Shown here one piece after another: positions 11,901-24,164 of a stretch of 64,000 bases of DNA. Under the pieces are notes generated by a model, which saw only the letters and a program-made list of their open reading frames with translations, was not told where the DNA came from and did not search any database. The stretch comes from Sarocladium kiliense (taxonomy: Eukaryota > Ascomycota > Sordariomycetes > Hypocreales > Sarocladiaceae). The stretch's first letter is position 1; each line of letters opens with the position of its first letter. The translations under genes were made by a program, and so were the position numbers. The stretch is taken from the NCBI GenBank assembly GCA_030734395.1, contig JAUZTG010000016.1:2273668-2337667 (forward strand). The letters are read 5' to 3'.

Positions 11901-13861
11901 CCCAGCGGCAGACGGTTGGTGTTGTGTCTGGAGATATGCTTGTCAATGGCCGCCCACTCGATCCCGACTTCCAGCGTAACACAGGTTTCTGTCTCCAAGG
12001 AGACATTCATGACAGAACCCAGACTGTCAGAGAGGCGATTGAATTCTCAGCCATCCTCCGCCAGGATTCCTCGATACCTCGCCAGGAGAAGATTGACTAC
12101 GTGAACAAGGTCATTGACCTACTCGAACTCAACGACCTTCAAGATGCTGTTATCATCAGTCTCGGCGTGGAGCAGCGCAAGCGTCTCACCATTGGAGTCG
12201 AGCTTGCCGCGAAGCCGTCCCTGCTCCTGTTCCTCGATGAGCCAACCTCTGGCCTGGATTCTCAATCGGCTTACTCAATCGTTCGATTCCTGAAGAAACT
12301 CGCCCGCGCTGGTCAAGCCATTGTGTGCACCATTCATCAACCCAGCTCTGTTCTCATTCAGCAGTTTGATATGGTACTGGCTCTGAACCCGGGTGGCAAC
12401 ACCTTCTATTTCGGCCCCATGGGACAGAGTGGAGAGCACATTGTGAAATACTTCGCCGATCGCGGTGCAGTTTGCCCACCCGGCAAGAATATTGCCGAGT
12501 TCGTTCTTGAAACCGCAGCGCGTCCACACCGGAGGCCCGATGGAAGCAAGATCAACTGGAATACGGAATGGAGAAGCAGCAAGGAGGCCCAGGCTGTGTT
12601 GGACGAGATTGATAGCTTGCAGAGGACGCAGAGTAGGGCAGCCATACAAGGTTCGACCTCCTCGACACCAAAGAAGGAGTTCGCTGTCGGTCCATGGCTG
12701 CAAGCTACGCAGCTGACCAAGCGAATGTTCCGCCAGCACTGGAGGAATCCTTCCTACGTTTACGGCAAACTCTTCACCGCAGTCATTATGGGCATCTTCA
12801 ACGGATTCACATTCTGGCAACTCGGAAACTCGATTCAGGACATGCAGAACAGAATGTTCACCTGCCTCATCATCGTCATGATCCCTCCCACTGTCGTTAA
12901 CGCTGTTGTGCCGGCCTTTTACAATAACTTGGCCATCTGGCAAGCACGCGAGTATCCGTCCCGTATCTATGGCTGGTTCGCGTTCTGCACTGCGAACATT
13001 GTGACGGAAATCCCCGTCGCGATCGTCTCCGGCACACTCTACTGGGTGCTTTGGTATTGGCCAACTGGTCTGCCGACTGAAAGCTCTGTCTCTGGCTACT
13101 CATATCTCATGACGATTCTTATGTTCTTGTTCATGAATAGTTGGGGCCAGTGGATCTGCGCATTCGCACCAAGTTTTACCGTGATCTCCAACGTAAGTGC
13201 AATGAACGGCGATCGAATATGGGACGAAGTTGCTGACCCGTATAATCCATAGGTATTACCCTTCTTTTTCCTCATGTTTGGTGTCTTCAACGGTATCGTC
13301 AGACCATACGGCGACATGCCTTCTGTTTGGCGTTACTGGGTATATTGGATGAACCCTTCGACATACTGGATTGGGGGGCTGTTGTCAGCCACTCTGACTG
13401 AACAACCAGTTGAATGCAACGAAGAAGAGACGGCACGATTCAATGCTCCTCCAGGACAGAGCTGTGGAGAATATGCTGGTGACTTCGTGAAGGCAGCTGG
13501 TGGATATCTACTCGACTCAAGCTCCTCTACTGAGTGTCAGTACTGCCCGTATAGCTTGGGTGACGACTATTTGGCTTCGATCAACATCAAAGCTTCCGAT
13601 AAATGGAGAAGTAAGTGGAAATAACCCCCTCAGCATGATTGTGAACGAGTCACTGATATTCAACCAGACTTCGGCGTTTTCCTTACGTTCTGCGTGACGA
13701 ACTGGATGCTGGTCTACTTTTTCATTTATACTGTTCGTGTTCGCGGCTGGAGCTTCGGATTTGGCCGCGTTTTTGGATCCTTGGGCAAGGTGATGGACCA
13801 AGTCAAGCGTCTTTTCCAACGGAATACGCAAGAGGATACCAAGAAGAAGAGCCCCGAGTAA
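8957..13861 (+). CDS. PDR-type ABC-G multidrug efflux transporter
   Basis: Full-size pleiotropic drug resistance transporter, 1595 residues, in (NBD-TMD)x2 order, exporting xenobiotics at the plasma membrane. Exons 8957-13192, 13253-13610, 13668-13861; introns 60 and 57 bp. NBD1 has the degenerate Walker A GRPGSGCST (about residue 258), signature VSGGERKR and Walker B IVAWDNSTRGLD. NBD2 has Walker A GASGAGKST (about 967), a degenerate signature GVEQRKRLTIG and Walker B LLLFLDEPTSGLD. This Lys-to-Cys and signature asymmetry is the family norm. The roughly 150-residue N-terminus is acidic and arginine/serine-rich. The C-terminus ends in charged KKKSPE. No lesions are seen; the gene looks functional. 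The individual substrate cannot be told from sequence. Confidence 0.95.
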
Positions 13862-15496
13862 TGAGTATTTGCCAAGTTATTGGGCATGCATTGTCTCGAC
13901 TCAGCACCGAGGGGATGCAGTTGGGAAATTTAGATTCAGACATTGTCCCTGTGAAGAAGGCGGCTCGTGTAGGGAGCTATTATACATAAGATACCCTGCT
14001 GCAATAGAAATGTGACATCTACCTTAAATGACTAAGGTTGGTGATACCCATCGTCCTTTCGTAGCAATTGTACACCTCGGTCTACATCACGAGGATACAG
14101 ACTCAAAACGAAGTCCACATCGCCGCATGTCGGTTCGGAATGTTTCAACAAGCGAGTGTCCCAGTGCTGGCTTTCACAAGTCAACACTTGCCCCCCAAAA
14201 TTCAAGTGACCTCGGCAATGAACCAGCGTGGCGCGGCGCACATCTGCTCCTCCGCGCTGCCCCACCAGTTGTACTGTTTTATGTCACTGCGTTTGTCGCT
14301 CGAAGCGCCAACAATGATGCAACGTTTGAGGACCCAAAGCTATTGTGAAGGAGCCACAGATCCGACTAATTACTTAGTCTCGGACCTCACGGCGTGCCTT
14401 TCCACCTGCGAGGTAAAACACTGCGCTGTTGCCCCGATCGGGATAGAGTCTCGCCGTGTCGGTGCAATTCCTCCATCCCACTTGGCGCCAGCGACCCATT
14501 CGTTTCCAGCGATCAGGCTAGCGCACTTGCTGCTCTTACTTTCTGTGTTCTTGTGACGATATGATTGAGCTGCTACTGAAGCATGGCCGGAAAATTGTGA
14601 GAAGATTCAACCATTGGCAGGCGTATAACCCACAGCCTTCTGCACTGTGATAAGAAGCGGTATAAGTTGACAAAAAGACCAAGCTTGGCAAACTCCTGGG
14701 TCATGTCGTAAAGCTCGGTGTCAGCAGGTAATCTTGTGCTTTCCGGTTCCTGAACGCAATACATAGATGGCAGGTAGCGCGGCCCCTCTGAACATGGCAC
14801 CTAATAGTTTAGCACCTTTTGCTACGGCAAGGCCTGGCCCGAGAAGGAGGTAAATTGCGTTCTTGCAACTCCACATTGACGTGACGACCTTCAGTACTGC
14901 AGACCAGGTGAAGAACGTTTCGCAATGCAGGCAATTAGTCTCGTCATCAGAATCAGTAGGAATGCCAAATGCTGGGCTGTGTAGGATGGGAAATCTGATC
15001 AACAAGCCCAGGCTGTAGAGAATAATGACATCGATTTGTGGCTGCATACTTGACGATTCGCAGCCTTGTCATCACTAGACATCAGGGCAGAGCTTTAAAG
15101 CAGCGTGAGCTCCAGGGGACACGGACCCAGGCGTTGCGTCGTTCGTCCCCAGTTGCTCCAAAAGGACATCACGTCTGTCGCTGGTCAGGTCCCCTGGCGT
15201 GCGGACAGGAAAAGAGGGCCTCCCACGACCCTGTAACCTCCTGCGACTCGCGGGAGAGCTGGCAGACAGATGTGGGCGTACGTCACTCGACGGTTCCCAA
15301 CAACTCCTCAACTCTCAAGAACAACGTGACACCATTTTCTCCCAACCCCTCGCAATTGTCCTTTGTGACCTAAGGTACCTTGAGTTTGAGTGGTGTGCCT
15401 CCTTGACCACTAGGTCAGGCACCGAAATTCGTCGACGGCAAGGTTGCTTAGCACCCCTCTGGAATTCTGATTCGGATACCCAGACTCTTCACTCGA
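13862..15496. other. Intergenic
   Basis: About 1.6 kb without a supported gene. Open frames at 14028-14556 and 15038-15519 overlap on both strands and show no domain, signal peptide or intron-consistent extension. Contains the 3' end of the ABC transporter and the promoter of the oxidase. Confidence 0.5.
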
Positions 15497-17063
15497 ATGG
15501 TCGCTTCCAACCCCAATGACCCAATTCGGGTCGCAATTGTCGGCAGCGGCCTTGCTGGCCTCACCACAGCCTATCTCCTGCAGAACGATAAGCAAAGGCG
15601 ATTCGAGGTGACCATCTTTGAGCAGGTCAGCACCACAACAGGGCTCGAGAGGGACCATTTTGACGAGAATCACCTTTACTGACTGACAAATGCCACGCAT
15701 GTAGGCTCAAACTTTGTCTTTCGACTCCCAATCGGTCGCCGTCAAGAACCGCAGCACCGGCATCGTCGAGCGAGTCGATCTTCCAATGCGCGCATCCGCA
15801 GGCGGCTACTATGCGAACCTTATGAGCCTGTATAAACACCTACGAGTGCCGATGCATCCCGTCCAGTTCCTCTTCGTTTTCGCTCAAGCTTTCGGTGGTC
15901 CCTCGCCGGTACAGCCGCCGTCGCGCAAGCTCGAAAACCATCCCGGCAGTTATTTCGTCCACACATCGAATCTGCACAGCATTCCTCCTCCTCGGCCTGC
16001 TTCGCGCAGTCTGGTGCTCCATGTGTGGGAAACTGTGTTCCTGATCGTATGCTATACCTGGTTCTCGATTGCTTGCTTTCTCATCAAACCACGATCCCAC
16101 AACAATTCGAATACAGATGGCATCTGCCCCGTCGAAGAGACGATAGCAGATTATCTGCACAGGATCTGTATACCAGAGAGATATGTGTCGCACTATCTGC
16201 TTCCTCTCATGAGCAGCGTCTCAACCTGTTCTCATGCAGAGCTTCTCGCTTTCCCAGCTAGCGATATTGTCAGTTACAAGAAGCTTTCGCATCGCCAACA
16301 GCACTACACTGTCTGCGGAGGGGTCAATACGGTTCAGTCCAAGCTATCTGAGGGACTGAGAGACATCCGGCTGGGCGCCAGCGTAGTCAAGATCCTGCCC
16401 AGCGGTGAGAAAGGCGTTACATTGAAGTGGAAGTCGGACACGAAACGTCCTGTGATGGAGGCAAACTTTGATCGAGTAGTCCTGGCCGTATCTCCTGATG
16501 TCGCGGCCAGTATATACAAGCCCCTCGAAGCGTTGAGGTTCATTCCGACGATCAAGGTGTCCAGCTCGGTCATTGCGCCTAACTCACCACTCCTTGAGAA
16601 AGGCAGTGACCACGTAATCGACACCGAGACAAATCGCTCTGCGCCGGCGTGCATGCATCATGCCGCCAAGGGCTCGCCAGCACAGCGTATCATGCTCCGA
16701 ACGCAATTCGAAGGGCGTCATGCGAAGACTGAAGCCCTGCATGTCATGCCTAGCGGAGTCACAGTGAGCACTTGCCCACTAAGCGGGAACGTTGATGGCG
16801 AGACTCTCAAGACCGCGCACTTCACCAGGACCCTGCGAACTGCCAAGAGCCAGGCAGTCGTCAGGAAACTCTTGCGTGATCGCATGACAGAGGCAAAGAC
16901 GGACGACGGCTGGGCCAACGGTGACGAAGGAGTCTGGCTGACGGGAGCGTGGTGCTGGGATGGCATGGTGTTGCTTGAGGGCTGCGTCGTTTCTGCGATG
17001 AGGATTGCCCGAGATTTTGGGGTTGACATACCTTGGGAAAGCGAACCGGGAAGTGGACGGTGA
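15497..17063 (+). CDS. FAD/NAD(P)-binding amine-oxidase-like protein
   Basis: Flavoprotein of the NAD_binding_8/amino-oxidase type, about 495 residues. Exons 15497-15625 and 15705-17063; intron of 79 bp with tandem CTGAC branch sequences. The dinucleotide-binding motif VAIVGSGLAGLTTAYLL starts near residue 12, followed by IFEQ, the acidic end of the second beta strand. LPMRASAGGYYANLMSLY and a C-terminal GVWLTGAWCWDGMVLLEGC, where the flavin-contacting end is expected, follow the pattern of uncharacterised fungal relatives. The middle segment LVLHVWETVFLIVCYTWFSI is hydrophobic and could attach to membrane. The substrate is unknown. The ATG at 15497 lies shortly before the Rossmann motif and is the natural start. 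Confidence 0.75.
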
Positions 17064-17920
17064 TGCACGGAGGCATGAACCAAGATGAATCATGAATCAT
17101 GACATGTTCGAGCGGCAGCGATAGCCAATCAGAAAATAAGCGCAAAACCTGAAAGCCGGCGACTGGTAACGATTAGAGCAGTTCAAGACACGAAATAAAG
17201 AAAAGATCAGACGCAAACCGAATCGGCAAGAAAGGACAAATGAGAGCACGAGGATATCTGAGACCCTGCACGGACATATCAGTTCTTAGAAGCGAGAAAT
17301 ACGACAAGACGGTTGCATGGCCAGGCAATACGACATGCGCCACTTCCGGGCACGCCGCCCAATACCGGATTTGACTTTTGGAAGCGGCATTTGCTGCTGC
17401 TGGGGAATTCTAGGGCAAGGCGATCACCGACATTCACATCACAGGGCTGATAGAAGTGGAATGGGCGGCGGATGCTATGGTTTGTTCAGCCCTAGAAGTT
17501 ACTCAACACCACGGAGATGTCCGTGGACGGAGTGTGGGCCTCCGCGATAGTACACGAATACCACCATTCTCCAACCCAACTTCACCTCGTGCTTTTTTGG
17601 AAAATTACTGGCCTGGTGATTATGGAGAGCGTACATTGCCAGTGACGGTACATGTCACTGATACAATGCCTTGCTCTACAGTATATAAGGACCACATTCG
17701 AGCAGCACGAAACATCCGAGGGCTGAACCCGCTGTCCAATCCGATGCTATCTTCCTTCTCCCAAGACCTCTTCATTCATTCCTCGATTGTTGTGGATTTG
17801 CCTGGATTGCACCCTTGCAGAACTACTAGCTTGTCCCGTTGGTTCATGAATCAGCTACCCATAAGGTGTAACATAGAATGATACTACTGAAAACTCCATC
17901 CACGTCTCTGAGATAGCAAC
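17064..17920. other. Intergenic between convergent genes
   Basis: The oxidase and the MFS gene converge on this stretch. Nothing beyond short uninformative frames (17317-17881) is seen; presumably terminators. Confidence 0.5.
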
Positions 17921-19631
17921 CTAAGTGAGGTACCTGAACGGCTTCTCAACAAGAATGCCCCTGGCTGCATCGGAGGCTTCCTTCTCTTCTAGCTTGAGGT
18001 TCTCCCTCTTGAGATAGAAATGCAGCACGGTACTGGCAGCAATAGCCAAAAGTGCCATACCAGCATTTACGCTGAATGCCAACACAAACCTAGGCGATGC
18101 GTTGTCAGGGTAGAGATAGGAGCCATAGATGCTGCAGACAGTCGCAAGCGCATTGTTGAAGGCCAGTGCAGAGGCCCGCTTCGCCACAGGTCGGTAAATT
18201 GTGTTGGCAGTCCATACCATGGCCATGTTAAAGCCAGTATATACGCCGGGAAGCATAATCATTGTACCAAAATATCTTGGGCCGATGCCCGTAGCGACGG
18301 CAGCAATGACGAAGCCAATAAGCGCGCAGGCGATAGGAACAACCGTGTGCCAGTACCGTTCCTGGCAGCGACCAGCGCTCCAAGACACAGCTGCACATAC
18401 AACACAGGCCAGCAGGTATGGCGGAGCTGTGAGCAGGAGTGTGGTAATCCTGTCGCGACCGAAACTAGCGACCACAGTAGGGAAGAAAGAGTTGATGGCG
18501 ATAGCGCTGGCGGAACCGTAGACGACGACGACGAGTATCCAGTTCTTAGGATCACGTAGGAGGAGCTTGAAGCCGTCGAACAGTGGTTGCTTTCCGGCGT
18601 CTTCCGCATTCCAATCCTCTTCGCCAGCGGCATCCTCTTCCATTCTCCAACAGGCCATGGCCCGCTCCTCTTCAGATAGCCACTTCGTGTTTGCAGGGAA
18701 ATCGGGAAGAACGTAATAGGCACCAGCTGCTACCAGGACCGTCACCGAGCCTTCCAGAATGAACACCCATCGCCAAGCAAGCAGACCGCCAAGGCCATCC
18801 ATGCCATCCGTAATTCCCGCAGCAATGAGGCCCGAGAAGGCTCCAGAGAGCATAGAACCAGAATAGAACAAGCCAGTTCGGAAGCCGAGCTCGCTGCGGA
18901 CATACCAGGCGGAGAGCGTCGCGAGCGCTCCGGGGTAGAAGGCGGCTTCCACAAAACCAAGCAGAAATCGAGTAACGAGTAGACCAGCGAAGTTGTGTAC
19001 GACTCCGGAGCAGGCACAGAGAATACCCTTTACGTATGTTAGTGGCTTTATGCGGTAGTGATCAGATTGAAGAAAGTAGCCTACCCATGCAACCATGCAG
19101 GCAGAGAGATAGGCAGCGGGCCGACCAATTTTGGTGAGAAGCATATTCGAAGGAACCTGCATCAAAATGTAGCCGACGAAGAGGATTGATACACAAGTCT
19201 AATGCAATGCACGTATTAGCTATCAGCCACGCTCATCTTCCGAGGCCGTCTCCTCCGTAACCACTTACCTGGAACTCATTCGGTTTGAGGTTGAGGTCAT
19301 CTTCCATGCCTCCCAGTCTTGCAGCGCCGATCGCATTGCTGAATTTCATCAGTCCTGTTGCGTCTTGTCGTGTGATGACAACGACTTACCGATCAAGATA
19401 GTTCATGATATAAATGAGGATCATGGTAGGCAATAGACGCATGTCAACCTTTCGGAGAAGTTTCTTCTCGAGAGCCTTAAGCTCCTCAGGTGACTTGCCC
19501 GCCAGAACCATCGGCAGCGGCCTAACAAGATCAGCCCTAGATTCGCCTCCATTCTTGATGTCGAGGCTGTTGGCGAGCGATGTACTCTGAACCTGACCAT
19601 CGGTGGCCGCATCGGTCCTATTATCAGCCAT
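17921..19631 (-). CDS. MFS transporter, allantoate permease (Dal5/ACS) type
   Basis: Anion:cation symporter-type MFS permease, 510 residues. Exons on the minus strand: 19390-19631, 19269-19338, 19085-19198, 17921-19027; introns 51, 70 and 57 bp. The third intron is a multiple of three and has no stop, so the frame reads through it. It is inferred from a clean GTAGGC...CTAAC...AAG structure and from MVAW joining directly to GILCACSGVVHNFAGLL. Family features: KKLLRKVDMRLLPTMILIYIMN near residue 57, YLDR followed by NAIGAAR, and TRFLLGFVEAAFYPG. About 12 hydrophobic helices are present. Substrates in this family are small organic anions such as allantoate, nicotinate or pantothenate; which one applies is not visible. 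Confidence 0.85.
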
Positions 19632-20769
19632 GACGGACAGGCCGGGTCTGGTGTATAGCAGATGAATGACTGTTGATGTTCAGATTGAGTTTCTCAGCTA
19701 GATTGCGCAGCGCAGAGACCTCAATTGACCTGGAATGTAGGAAGTCATCGAGGTCTTATACTGAAAAGACAAATTGCCGGCAAGGGCCGTAAGCGTTATC
19801 GCCTAGGCCAACCCAAACATGTCCCATGGGGCAAATCTTTACCCCAGCCCGAGACTAGAACCCTATCTGAGGAGAAAGAAGAAGCTTCCCGTCAAACGAG
19901 CGCACTGATAGAGACCGCGATCTGAGGCCTGGATGTCGTCGCCAGGCCCCCAACTATCAGGATGGGCGACATGGCTCGGCCACAAGGTGTTAGCGGCCGA
20001 AGCTTAGGGAGGATGGGCCCGGTGACTTCACCAGCAAGGTTGACCGAGTCAGTGCAGACAAGGGAACGAAACCGCCAATGGAAGACACCGAAACGAGGCG
20101 ACAATGGGCTCGGCCTCCTCCACTAGTGGCCGAAGTGGATTCGTTGTGCCTCTTCGACAAGATAACGGCAATGATAAAAAGCTTCGAGGCAACCGGCGAA
20201 ATCATCGCCACCAAATTTGCGATATCAAGAGTTCTTGCCTTTTTGGCTGGGAACTACCGCGAAGTGGAGGCCACATCCTGACAAAGACGTTGGCATTCTC
20301 GTCATGACCGGCCGGGGGCGGGGGGCGGGCTCGATTTAGTCCCGGGCAGACTACCTAGGGTGGTCAGGTCTCGATGACCATCAGTTGTGGTCAATGGTAG
20401 GAAACTTTCTGGCTTGCGTTGCGCGGTAGGGAGGAATTGATCTTAGTTATCACTGGAGGCACATCACGTGGTCGACATCGAAGCAAAGCGAATTGAGGCT
20501 CACGGTACCAAGCCCACCACCGGGCGATAAGATTGTAATTTAGCTGAAGGCTGACTACGTGCTACACGGAGGTAGCTACAAGACGGGATTGCGGAGATGC
20601 TCCTTGAGACACAAACACCAGCACGCCCAGTCCACGAAGTGAAGCTGAGAATTCCAGAGAGGTACCCCAAGGACCCTCATAATCAGCAAGCAAGCAAGGA
20701 TCTTGTGCTTGAAGAAAATGGGCGTTCCTGTTCAAGTCCTCTGCGCTCTTAGTAGTTGTGGGAGACCAT
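19632..20769. other. Intergenic, MFS promoter side
   Basis: No supported gene. A G-rich tract at about 20309-20331 (ggccgggggcggggggcggg) contains several overlapping SYGGRG matches to the known CreA carbon-repressor site. TCACGTGG at about 20465 is an E-box-like palindrome. Roles are inference. Confidence 0.4.
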
Positions 20770-21145
20770 TTAGAGAATCTTGACACAGTTGAGAGCATCA
20801 ATGTTGATCAGTCCGAACTAAGGAGACATGAGCATTAGCACACTGAGATAGAGATGGCTTGGAAGGATCAGAGCCTACCTGGGGAGCGCCAGCATCACAG
20901 CAAAAGGCACCGCCACCATTCTGGTCAAGGATGTTGCCCAAGGCACTGATGATGCCGAAGATTCCTTGAGTCTCCTGGACGTTGACCTGGACGCGGTTGT
21001 CGCTGCAGGTAGAGCTACCGCCTCCATGAGGTGGTTGCTCGGAACCATGACCACCACGCCTCTGTACATTCGTGACCGCAATATCAGCGGGAGCAGCAAT
21101 AGCAACAGAGGCCATTGTGAGAGAAAAGACTGCGGAGAGCTTCAT
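20770..21145 (-). CDS. Small secreted hydrophobin-like protein with four cysteines
   Basis: Predicted 104 residues. Exons 20879-21145 and 20770-20817; intron of 61 bp with donor GTAGGC and acceptor CCTTAG. The signal peptide MKLSAVFSLTMASVAIAAP is followed by a dibasic RR (possible Kex2-type cut) and a Gly/His-rich linker. The mature part has only four cysteines, in the pattern C-x34-CC-x16-C, ending in GLINIDALNCVKIL. That tail strongly resembles the end of class I hydrophobins (CC ... LI-I-A-NC). A standard hydrophobin has eight cysteines; here the internal pairs are missing. It is either a reduced hydrophobin relative or an independent surface protein. The second exon is only 48 bp, so a wrong acceptor would change the tail. 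Confidence 0.65.
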
Positions 21146-24100
21146 GATGGAACGGTTGAGTCACTTTAGAAAGGATCTTGAATGAAGAGTGAAGTGAAAG
21201 GAATTGGATGGCTGGAGGATTATATTTTCTGATACCGGAAAAGACTTTGAGCAAGGAACTTTGACCTCAGGCGGGGAGATGGGGCATCTTTTATAGACAT
21301 TCCAACGTGTTGAGAAGCGCAGATGACGCTCCATGCTCCTCTCCACTAGTTGGACAGGGCCATGAAGACGCTCTTGAACATCGACCACTTGGCATGAGCT
21401 GAGGGAAGACGTGGGCATAGTCAATACCAACGGTCAGACTCGTGCTTGCGATGGAGACGAGAACAGTATGAGGAACGCAGATCGCAAATGGCCAAAGGTG
21501 AAGTCATACGTGTTTGGATATCGCTGGTAGAGGGAAGGCCCACCTCATGTGATGATCTGGCAATACTGACGACGTAACTAAACATACTATGGCTGATTAA
21601 AAGCCCTGACTGCCAGTGTGCTTCTCAGAAGCGATGATGCCGGCCCAAGAAAGAACGACGCTGAGGACCAGAAGGTCGGTGTGATTCAGCTCCGAGGGCT
21701 CTTTGGGAGTGAAGCCACAAGACCGGAGAGCAGTCTCGACTAGGTACTTCGGGTGCAGATCTTCAGATAGGAGTGATTGAACGTTGTGGTACTTCACAGG
21801 AATGATTCAATCACGATAATTGCTGCCTTCGTGGCGTTGATCAGCAGTGCGCCAGCAGCAAGCCACCGCACTGTATCGGCGACAAACATTCCTGCGGGAT
21901 CCCCTCAGTGTTCAACTTTTCTATGTGCTAAAGATGTCCGGCAATGTCGAAAGCAGCACGGTTTTCGACCGGATTGGAGTTACCAATTTCTGCCATGTTG
22001 TTCATTCAACATTTTGGGCTCATTGTAAGGTAGTCCGTTGATGCAAACCTTGGATCCGAGTTTGGATTGCATCTGTTCTACCGTTCAGGAAGTACTTCAA
22101 ATCAGCGATCTCCAATCAAGATCGATCATCACTGCTCAGATTTGACACCAAGCTTTCCCCTGCTTTGGTGGCGCTTGCTAGACACGTTGTCAAGTCACCA
22201 GCGGGGTGCCAGACAGTCCACATCTGGAAGGATGTGCATTATCCTGCTAGCTGAAAATGCCTTTCCACTGACAAATAGACGAAACGGCCCAACGTTTGAG
22301 ACCTGGTAGATCCCGTAAAGTTGGTAGTCGCCTTTCTTGGCAACATTAGGGTTGGGTAAGCATATAAGTTGGTCCTTAATTAGAAGGCTATTGAGGTCTT
22401 GCCTTTCTATCAATTACTACGTACCATATTTCCCAGAAACCAAGATGGACGTGATGGATGTATGCAAGGAGTAATTGTTGTACTAGGTCCCAGGTTCGGG
22501 TTCCTCGCAAGCGCATTGTCTCAGCGGTAGAATTCGACTCAGCCCTATGGTTATCGGGATTGTGTCAGCCGCCGAAAACGAAATGTACGCCGGAGGCCGT
22601 GTGGACAGCCACAACTGAAAGACTACGGAACTGTAGCCTTCACAGGCGTAACCGCTTTGGGCAGATCCTGGACCGAGAAAGGGAAGGATATACGCCCCTG
22701 GCCTCCCCAGACCGACCCTTTCGCGTCCATAATCCGATCGACTCCTGCTAACTTTAGTGTGACTATGCATGTCGCTGCACTGGTAAGACTGTTAGAAGCG
22801 TAGCCGGGGGCTTGGACGTTGTCTTACACGCACATAATTGGGCACCAACCGCCGCCACGCGAGCCAGGGGTTTTGAGCCCCTTTGGAGTAATCCCCAGGA
22901 AGCAGTGCGACGATCAGTCCCCAGCCTGGGCTGCCGCCGCCGCGCGTGTAGGACAGTGACGCATCCCCACACATACGCTGCCATCGCTCCTGAAGACTAG
23001 GTTGGTCGGAACATCGGCATATTTGGAAGACTTGCCACAGCGACCTGGGTCCGACAGCCGAGGCGTATCCTAGGCCGGATTGTGAAGAAGGGTTCGGTTT
23101 CGATCTACGCTTCTCGGAAGCTTACGTCCGACTGGGCACAGTGGTCCTATCAATTGCAATGGCCCCGCCGTTGTCAGTTTTGAAGATAGGATAAGACTTC
23201 AGGCATTTCCTATGACACTGGAAAAATACCCTTACAGATGATGACGAGGAAATTGCATGGATCGAATCCCCGGGTCAAAATTCATTCATTAGTGGGAGCT
23301 CGCAATGCAAGTGAGACGGCCACTTGACTCACAGCTTGCTTTTTCTCAGCCCTTGCAGTCTGCTTAACCAGTTTCAGGAAAGGCCCGAACGCTCAGCAGG
23401 GACTTCGACATGATCGTTTTCGTGTCGCTGCTGTGTCTCTCACTCCACTCAGGCCGCGACTTGATGATGCACGAAGATGACAGCTGGTCTGGACACGAAG
23501 GACTAGAGCGTTGCAAGAAGGCTTGGTCTATACTTGACGCACCCCAGTGCCCATAACTCATTGTCATTCGAATGGGGAAAGATGTCCGCTAGGTCTTCCC
23601 ACTAGAAAAGTCGGTCAGACGTTCATGGCCCGATTGCCCCGGGGGGCTGGCTCTCGATCAGGCGACTTGAGGGGTATCCCCAGGTTCCATTACAACTCAC
23701 TGCATGCTGCTTTGCCCTATACTCGTACATTTATGCATAGCTTATTAGTTGGGGTATTCTGGAACAGCTCCCAGGATGTTTCTTTCATTGGAATACACTT
23801 GAGTTCAACGAAATATGGGACTTTGACGATTAGTAACCTAGAATCACCTTTGTATGCACGGACGCAGCCATGAGAAGGTTGCAAAGGACCTCGGGTGGGG
23901 CAGCTTTCGGATGCTGAATAAGACTCACATGTCAACACCATGAATTAAGTTCATCTAGCATTTGGAGCACATGAATCCGGCTGGCGAAATGTAGGAATAG
24001 GGCCTGTTTGACTGAGACACTGGCTTTGGTTTGGCACTCTCCTATAGACCATGTGCAGACAGAAGCCCTTATTCTTACCGTCACAGACCACATTTCCGAG

Positions 24101-24164
24101 GCTCCAGCTCTTGCATCTTAACACCCATGTTTGACTCCTCAAACATCCCATTTTGGCTCCTCAA
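21146..24164. other. Long intergenic region
   Basis: About 3 kb without a gene I can support. A minus-strand open frame at 21600-21797 and a possible short exon near 21880-21996 (ATG at 21996, GTAACT donor) look faintly coding but cannot be joined in phase. A D-arm-like tRNA fragment at about 22513-22535 is described separately. Base composition appears normal, with no obvious repeats. Confidence 0.45.
22511..22540 (+). other. tRNA-Gly-like 5' fragment
   Basis: CTCAGCGGTAGAATTC at about 22520-22535 closely resembles the D-arm region of eukaryotic tRNA-Gly (TTCAGTGGTAGAATTC), preceded by an acceptor-like GCGCATTG. No anticodon arm or T arm follows, so this is at most a relic. Confidence 0.2.

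Noticed and set aside
12275..12943. 222-codon minus-strand frame inside the ABC transporter
   Set aside because: Antisense shadow of the strongly conserved second nucleotide-binding domain.
21600..21996. Minus-strand small gene with ATG at 21996 and a 66-residue 3' frame
   Set aside because: The first two pieces splice in phase (MAEIG to MFVADTVRWL), but the long 3' frame cannot be joined to them without an unsupported intron.
22480..22560. Possible tRNA gene around the GGTAGAATTC motif
   Set aside because: Only a D-arm-like piece, with a T-arm-like piece on the wrong side; no anticodon or acceptor stem can be folded.
23250..23275. B-box-like GGATCGAATCCCC suggesting a tRNA
   Set aside because: No A-box or cloverleaf upstream within 75 bases.
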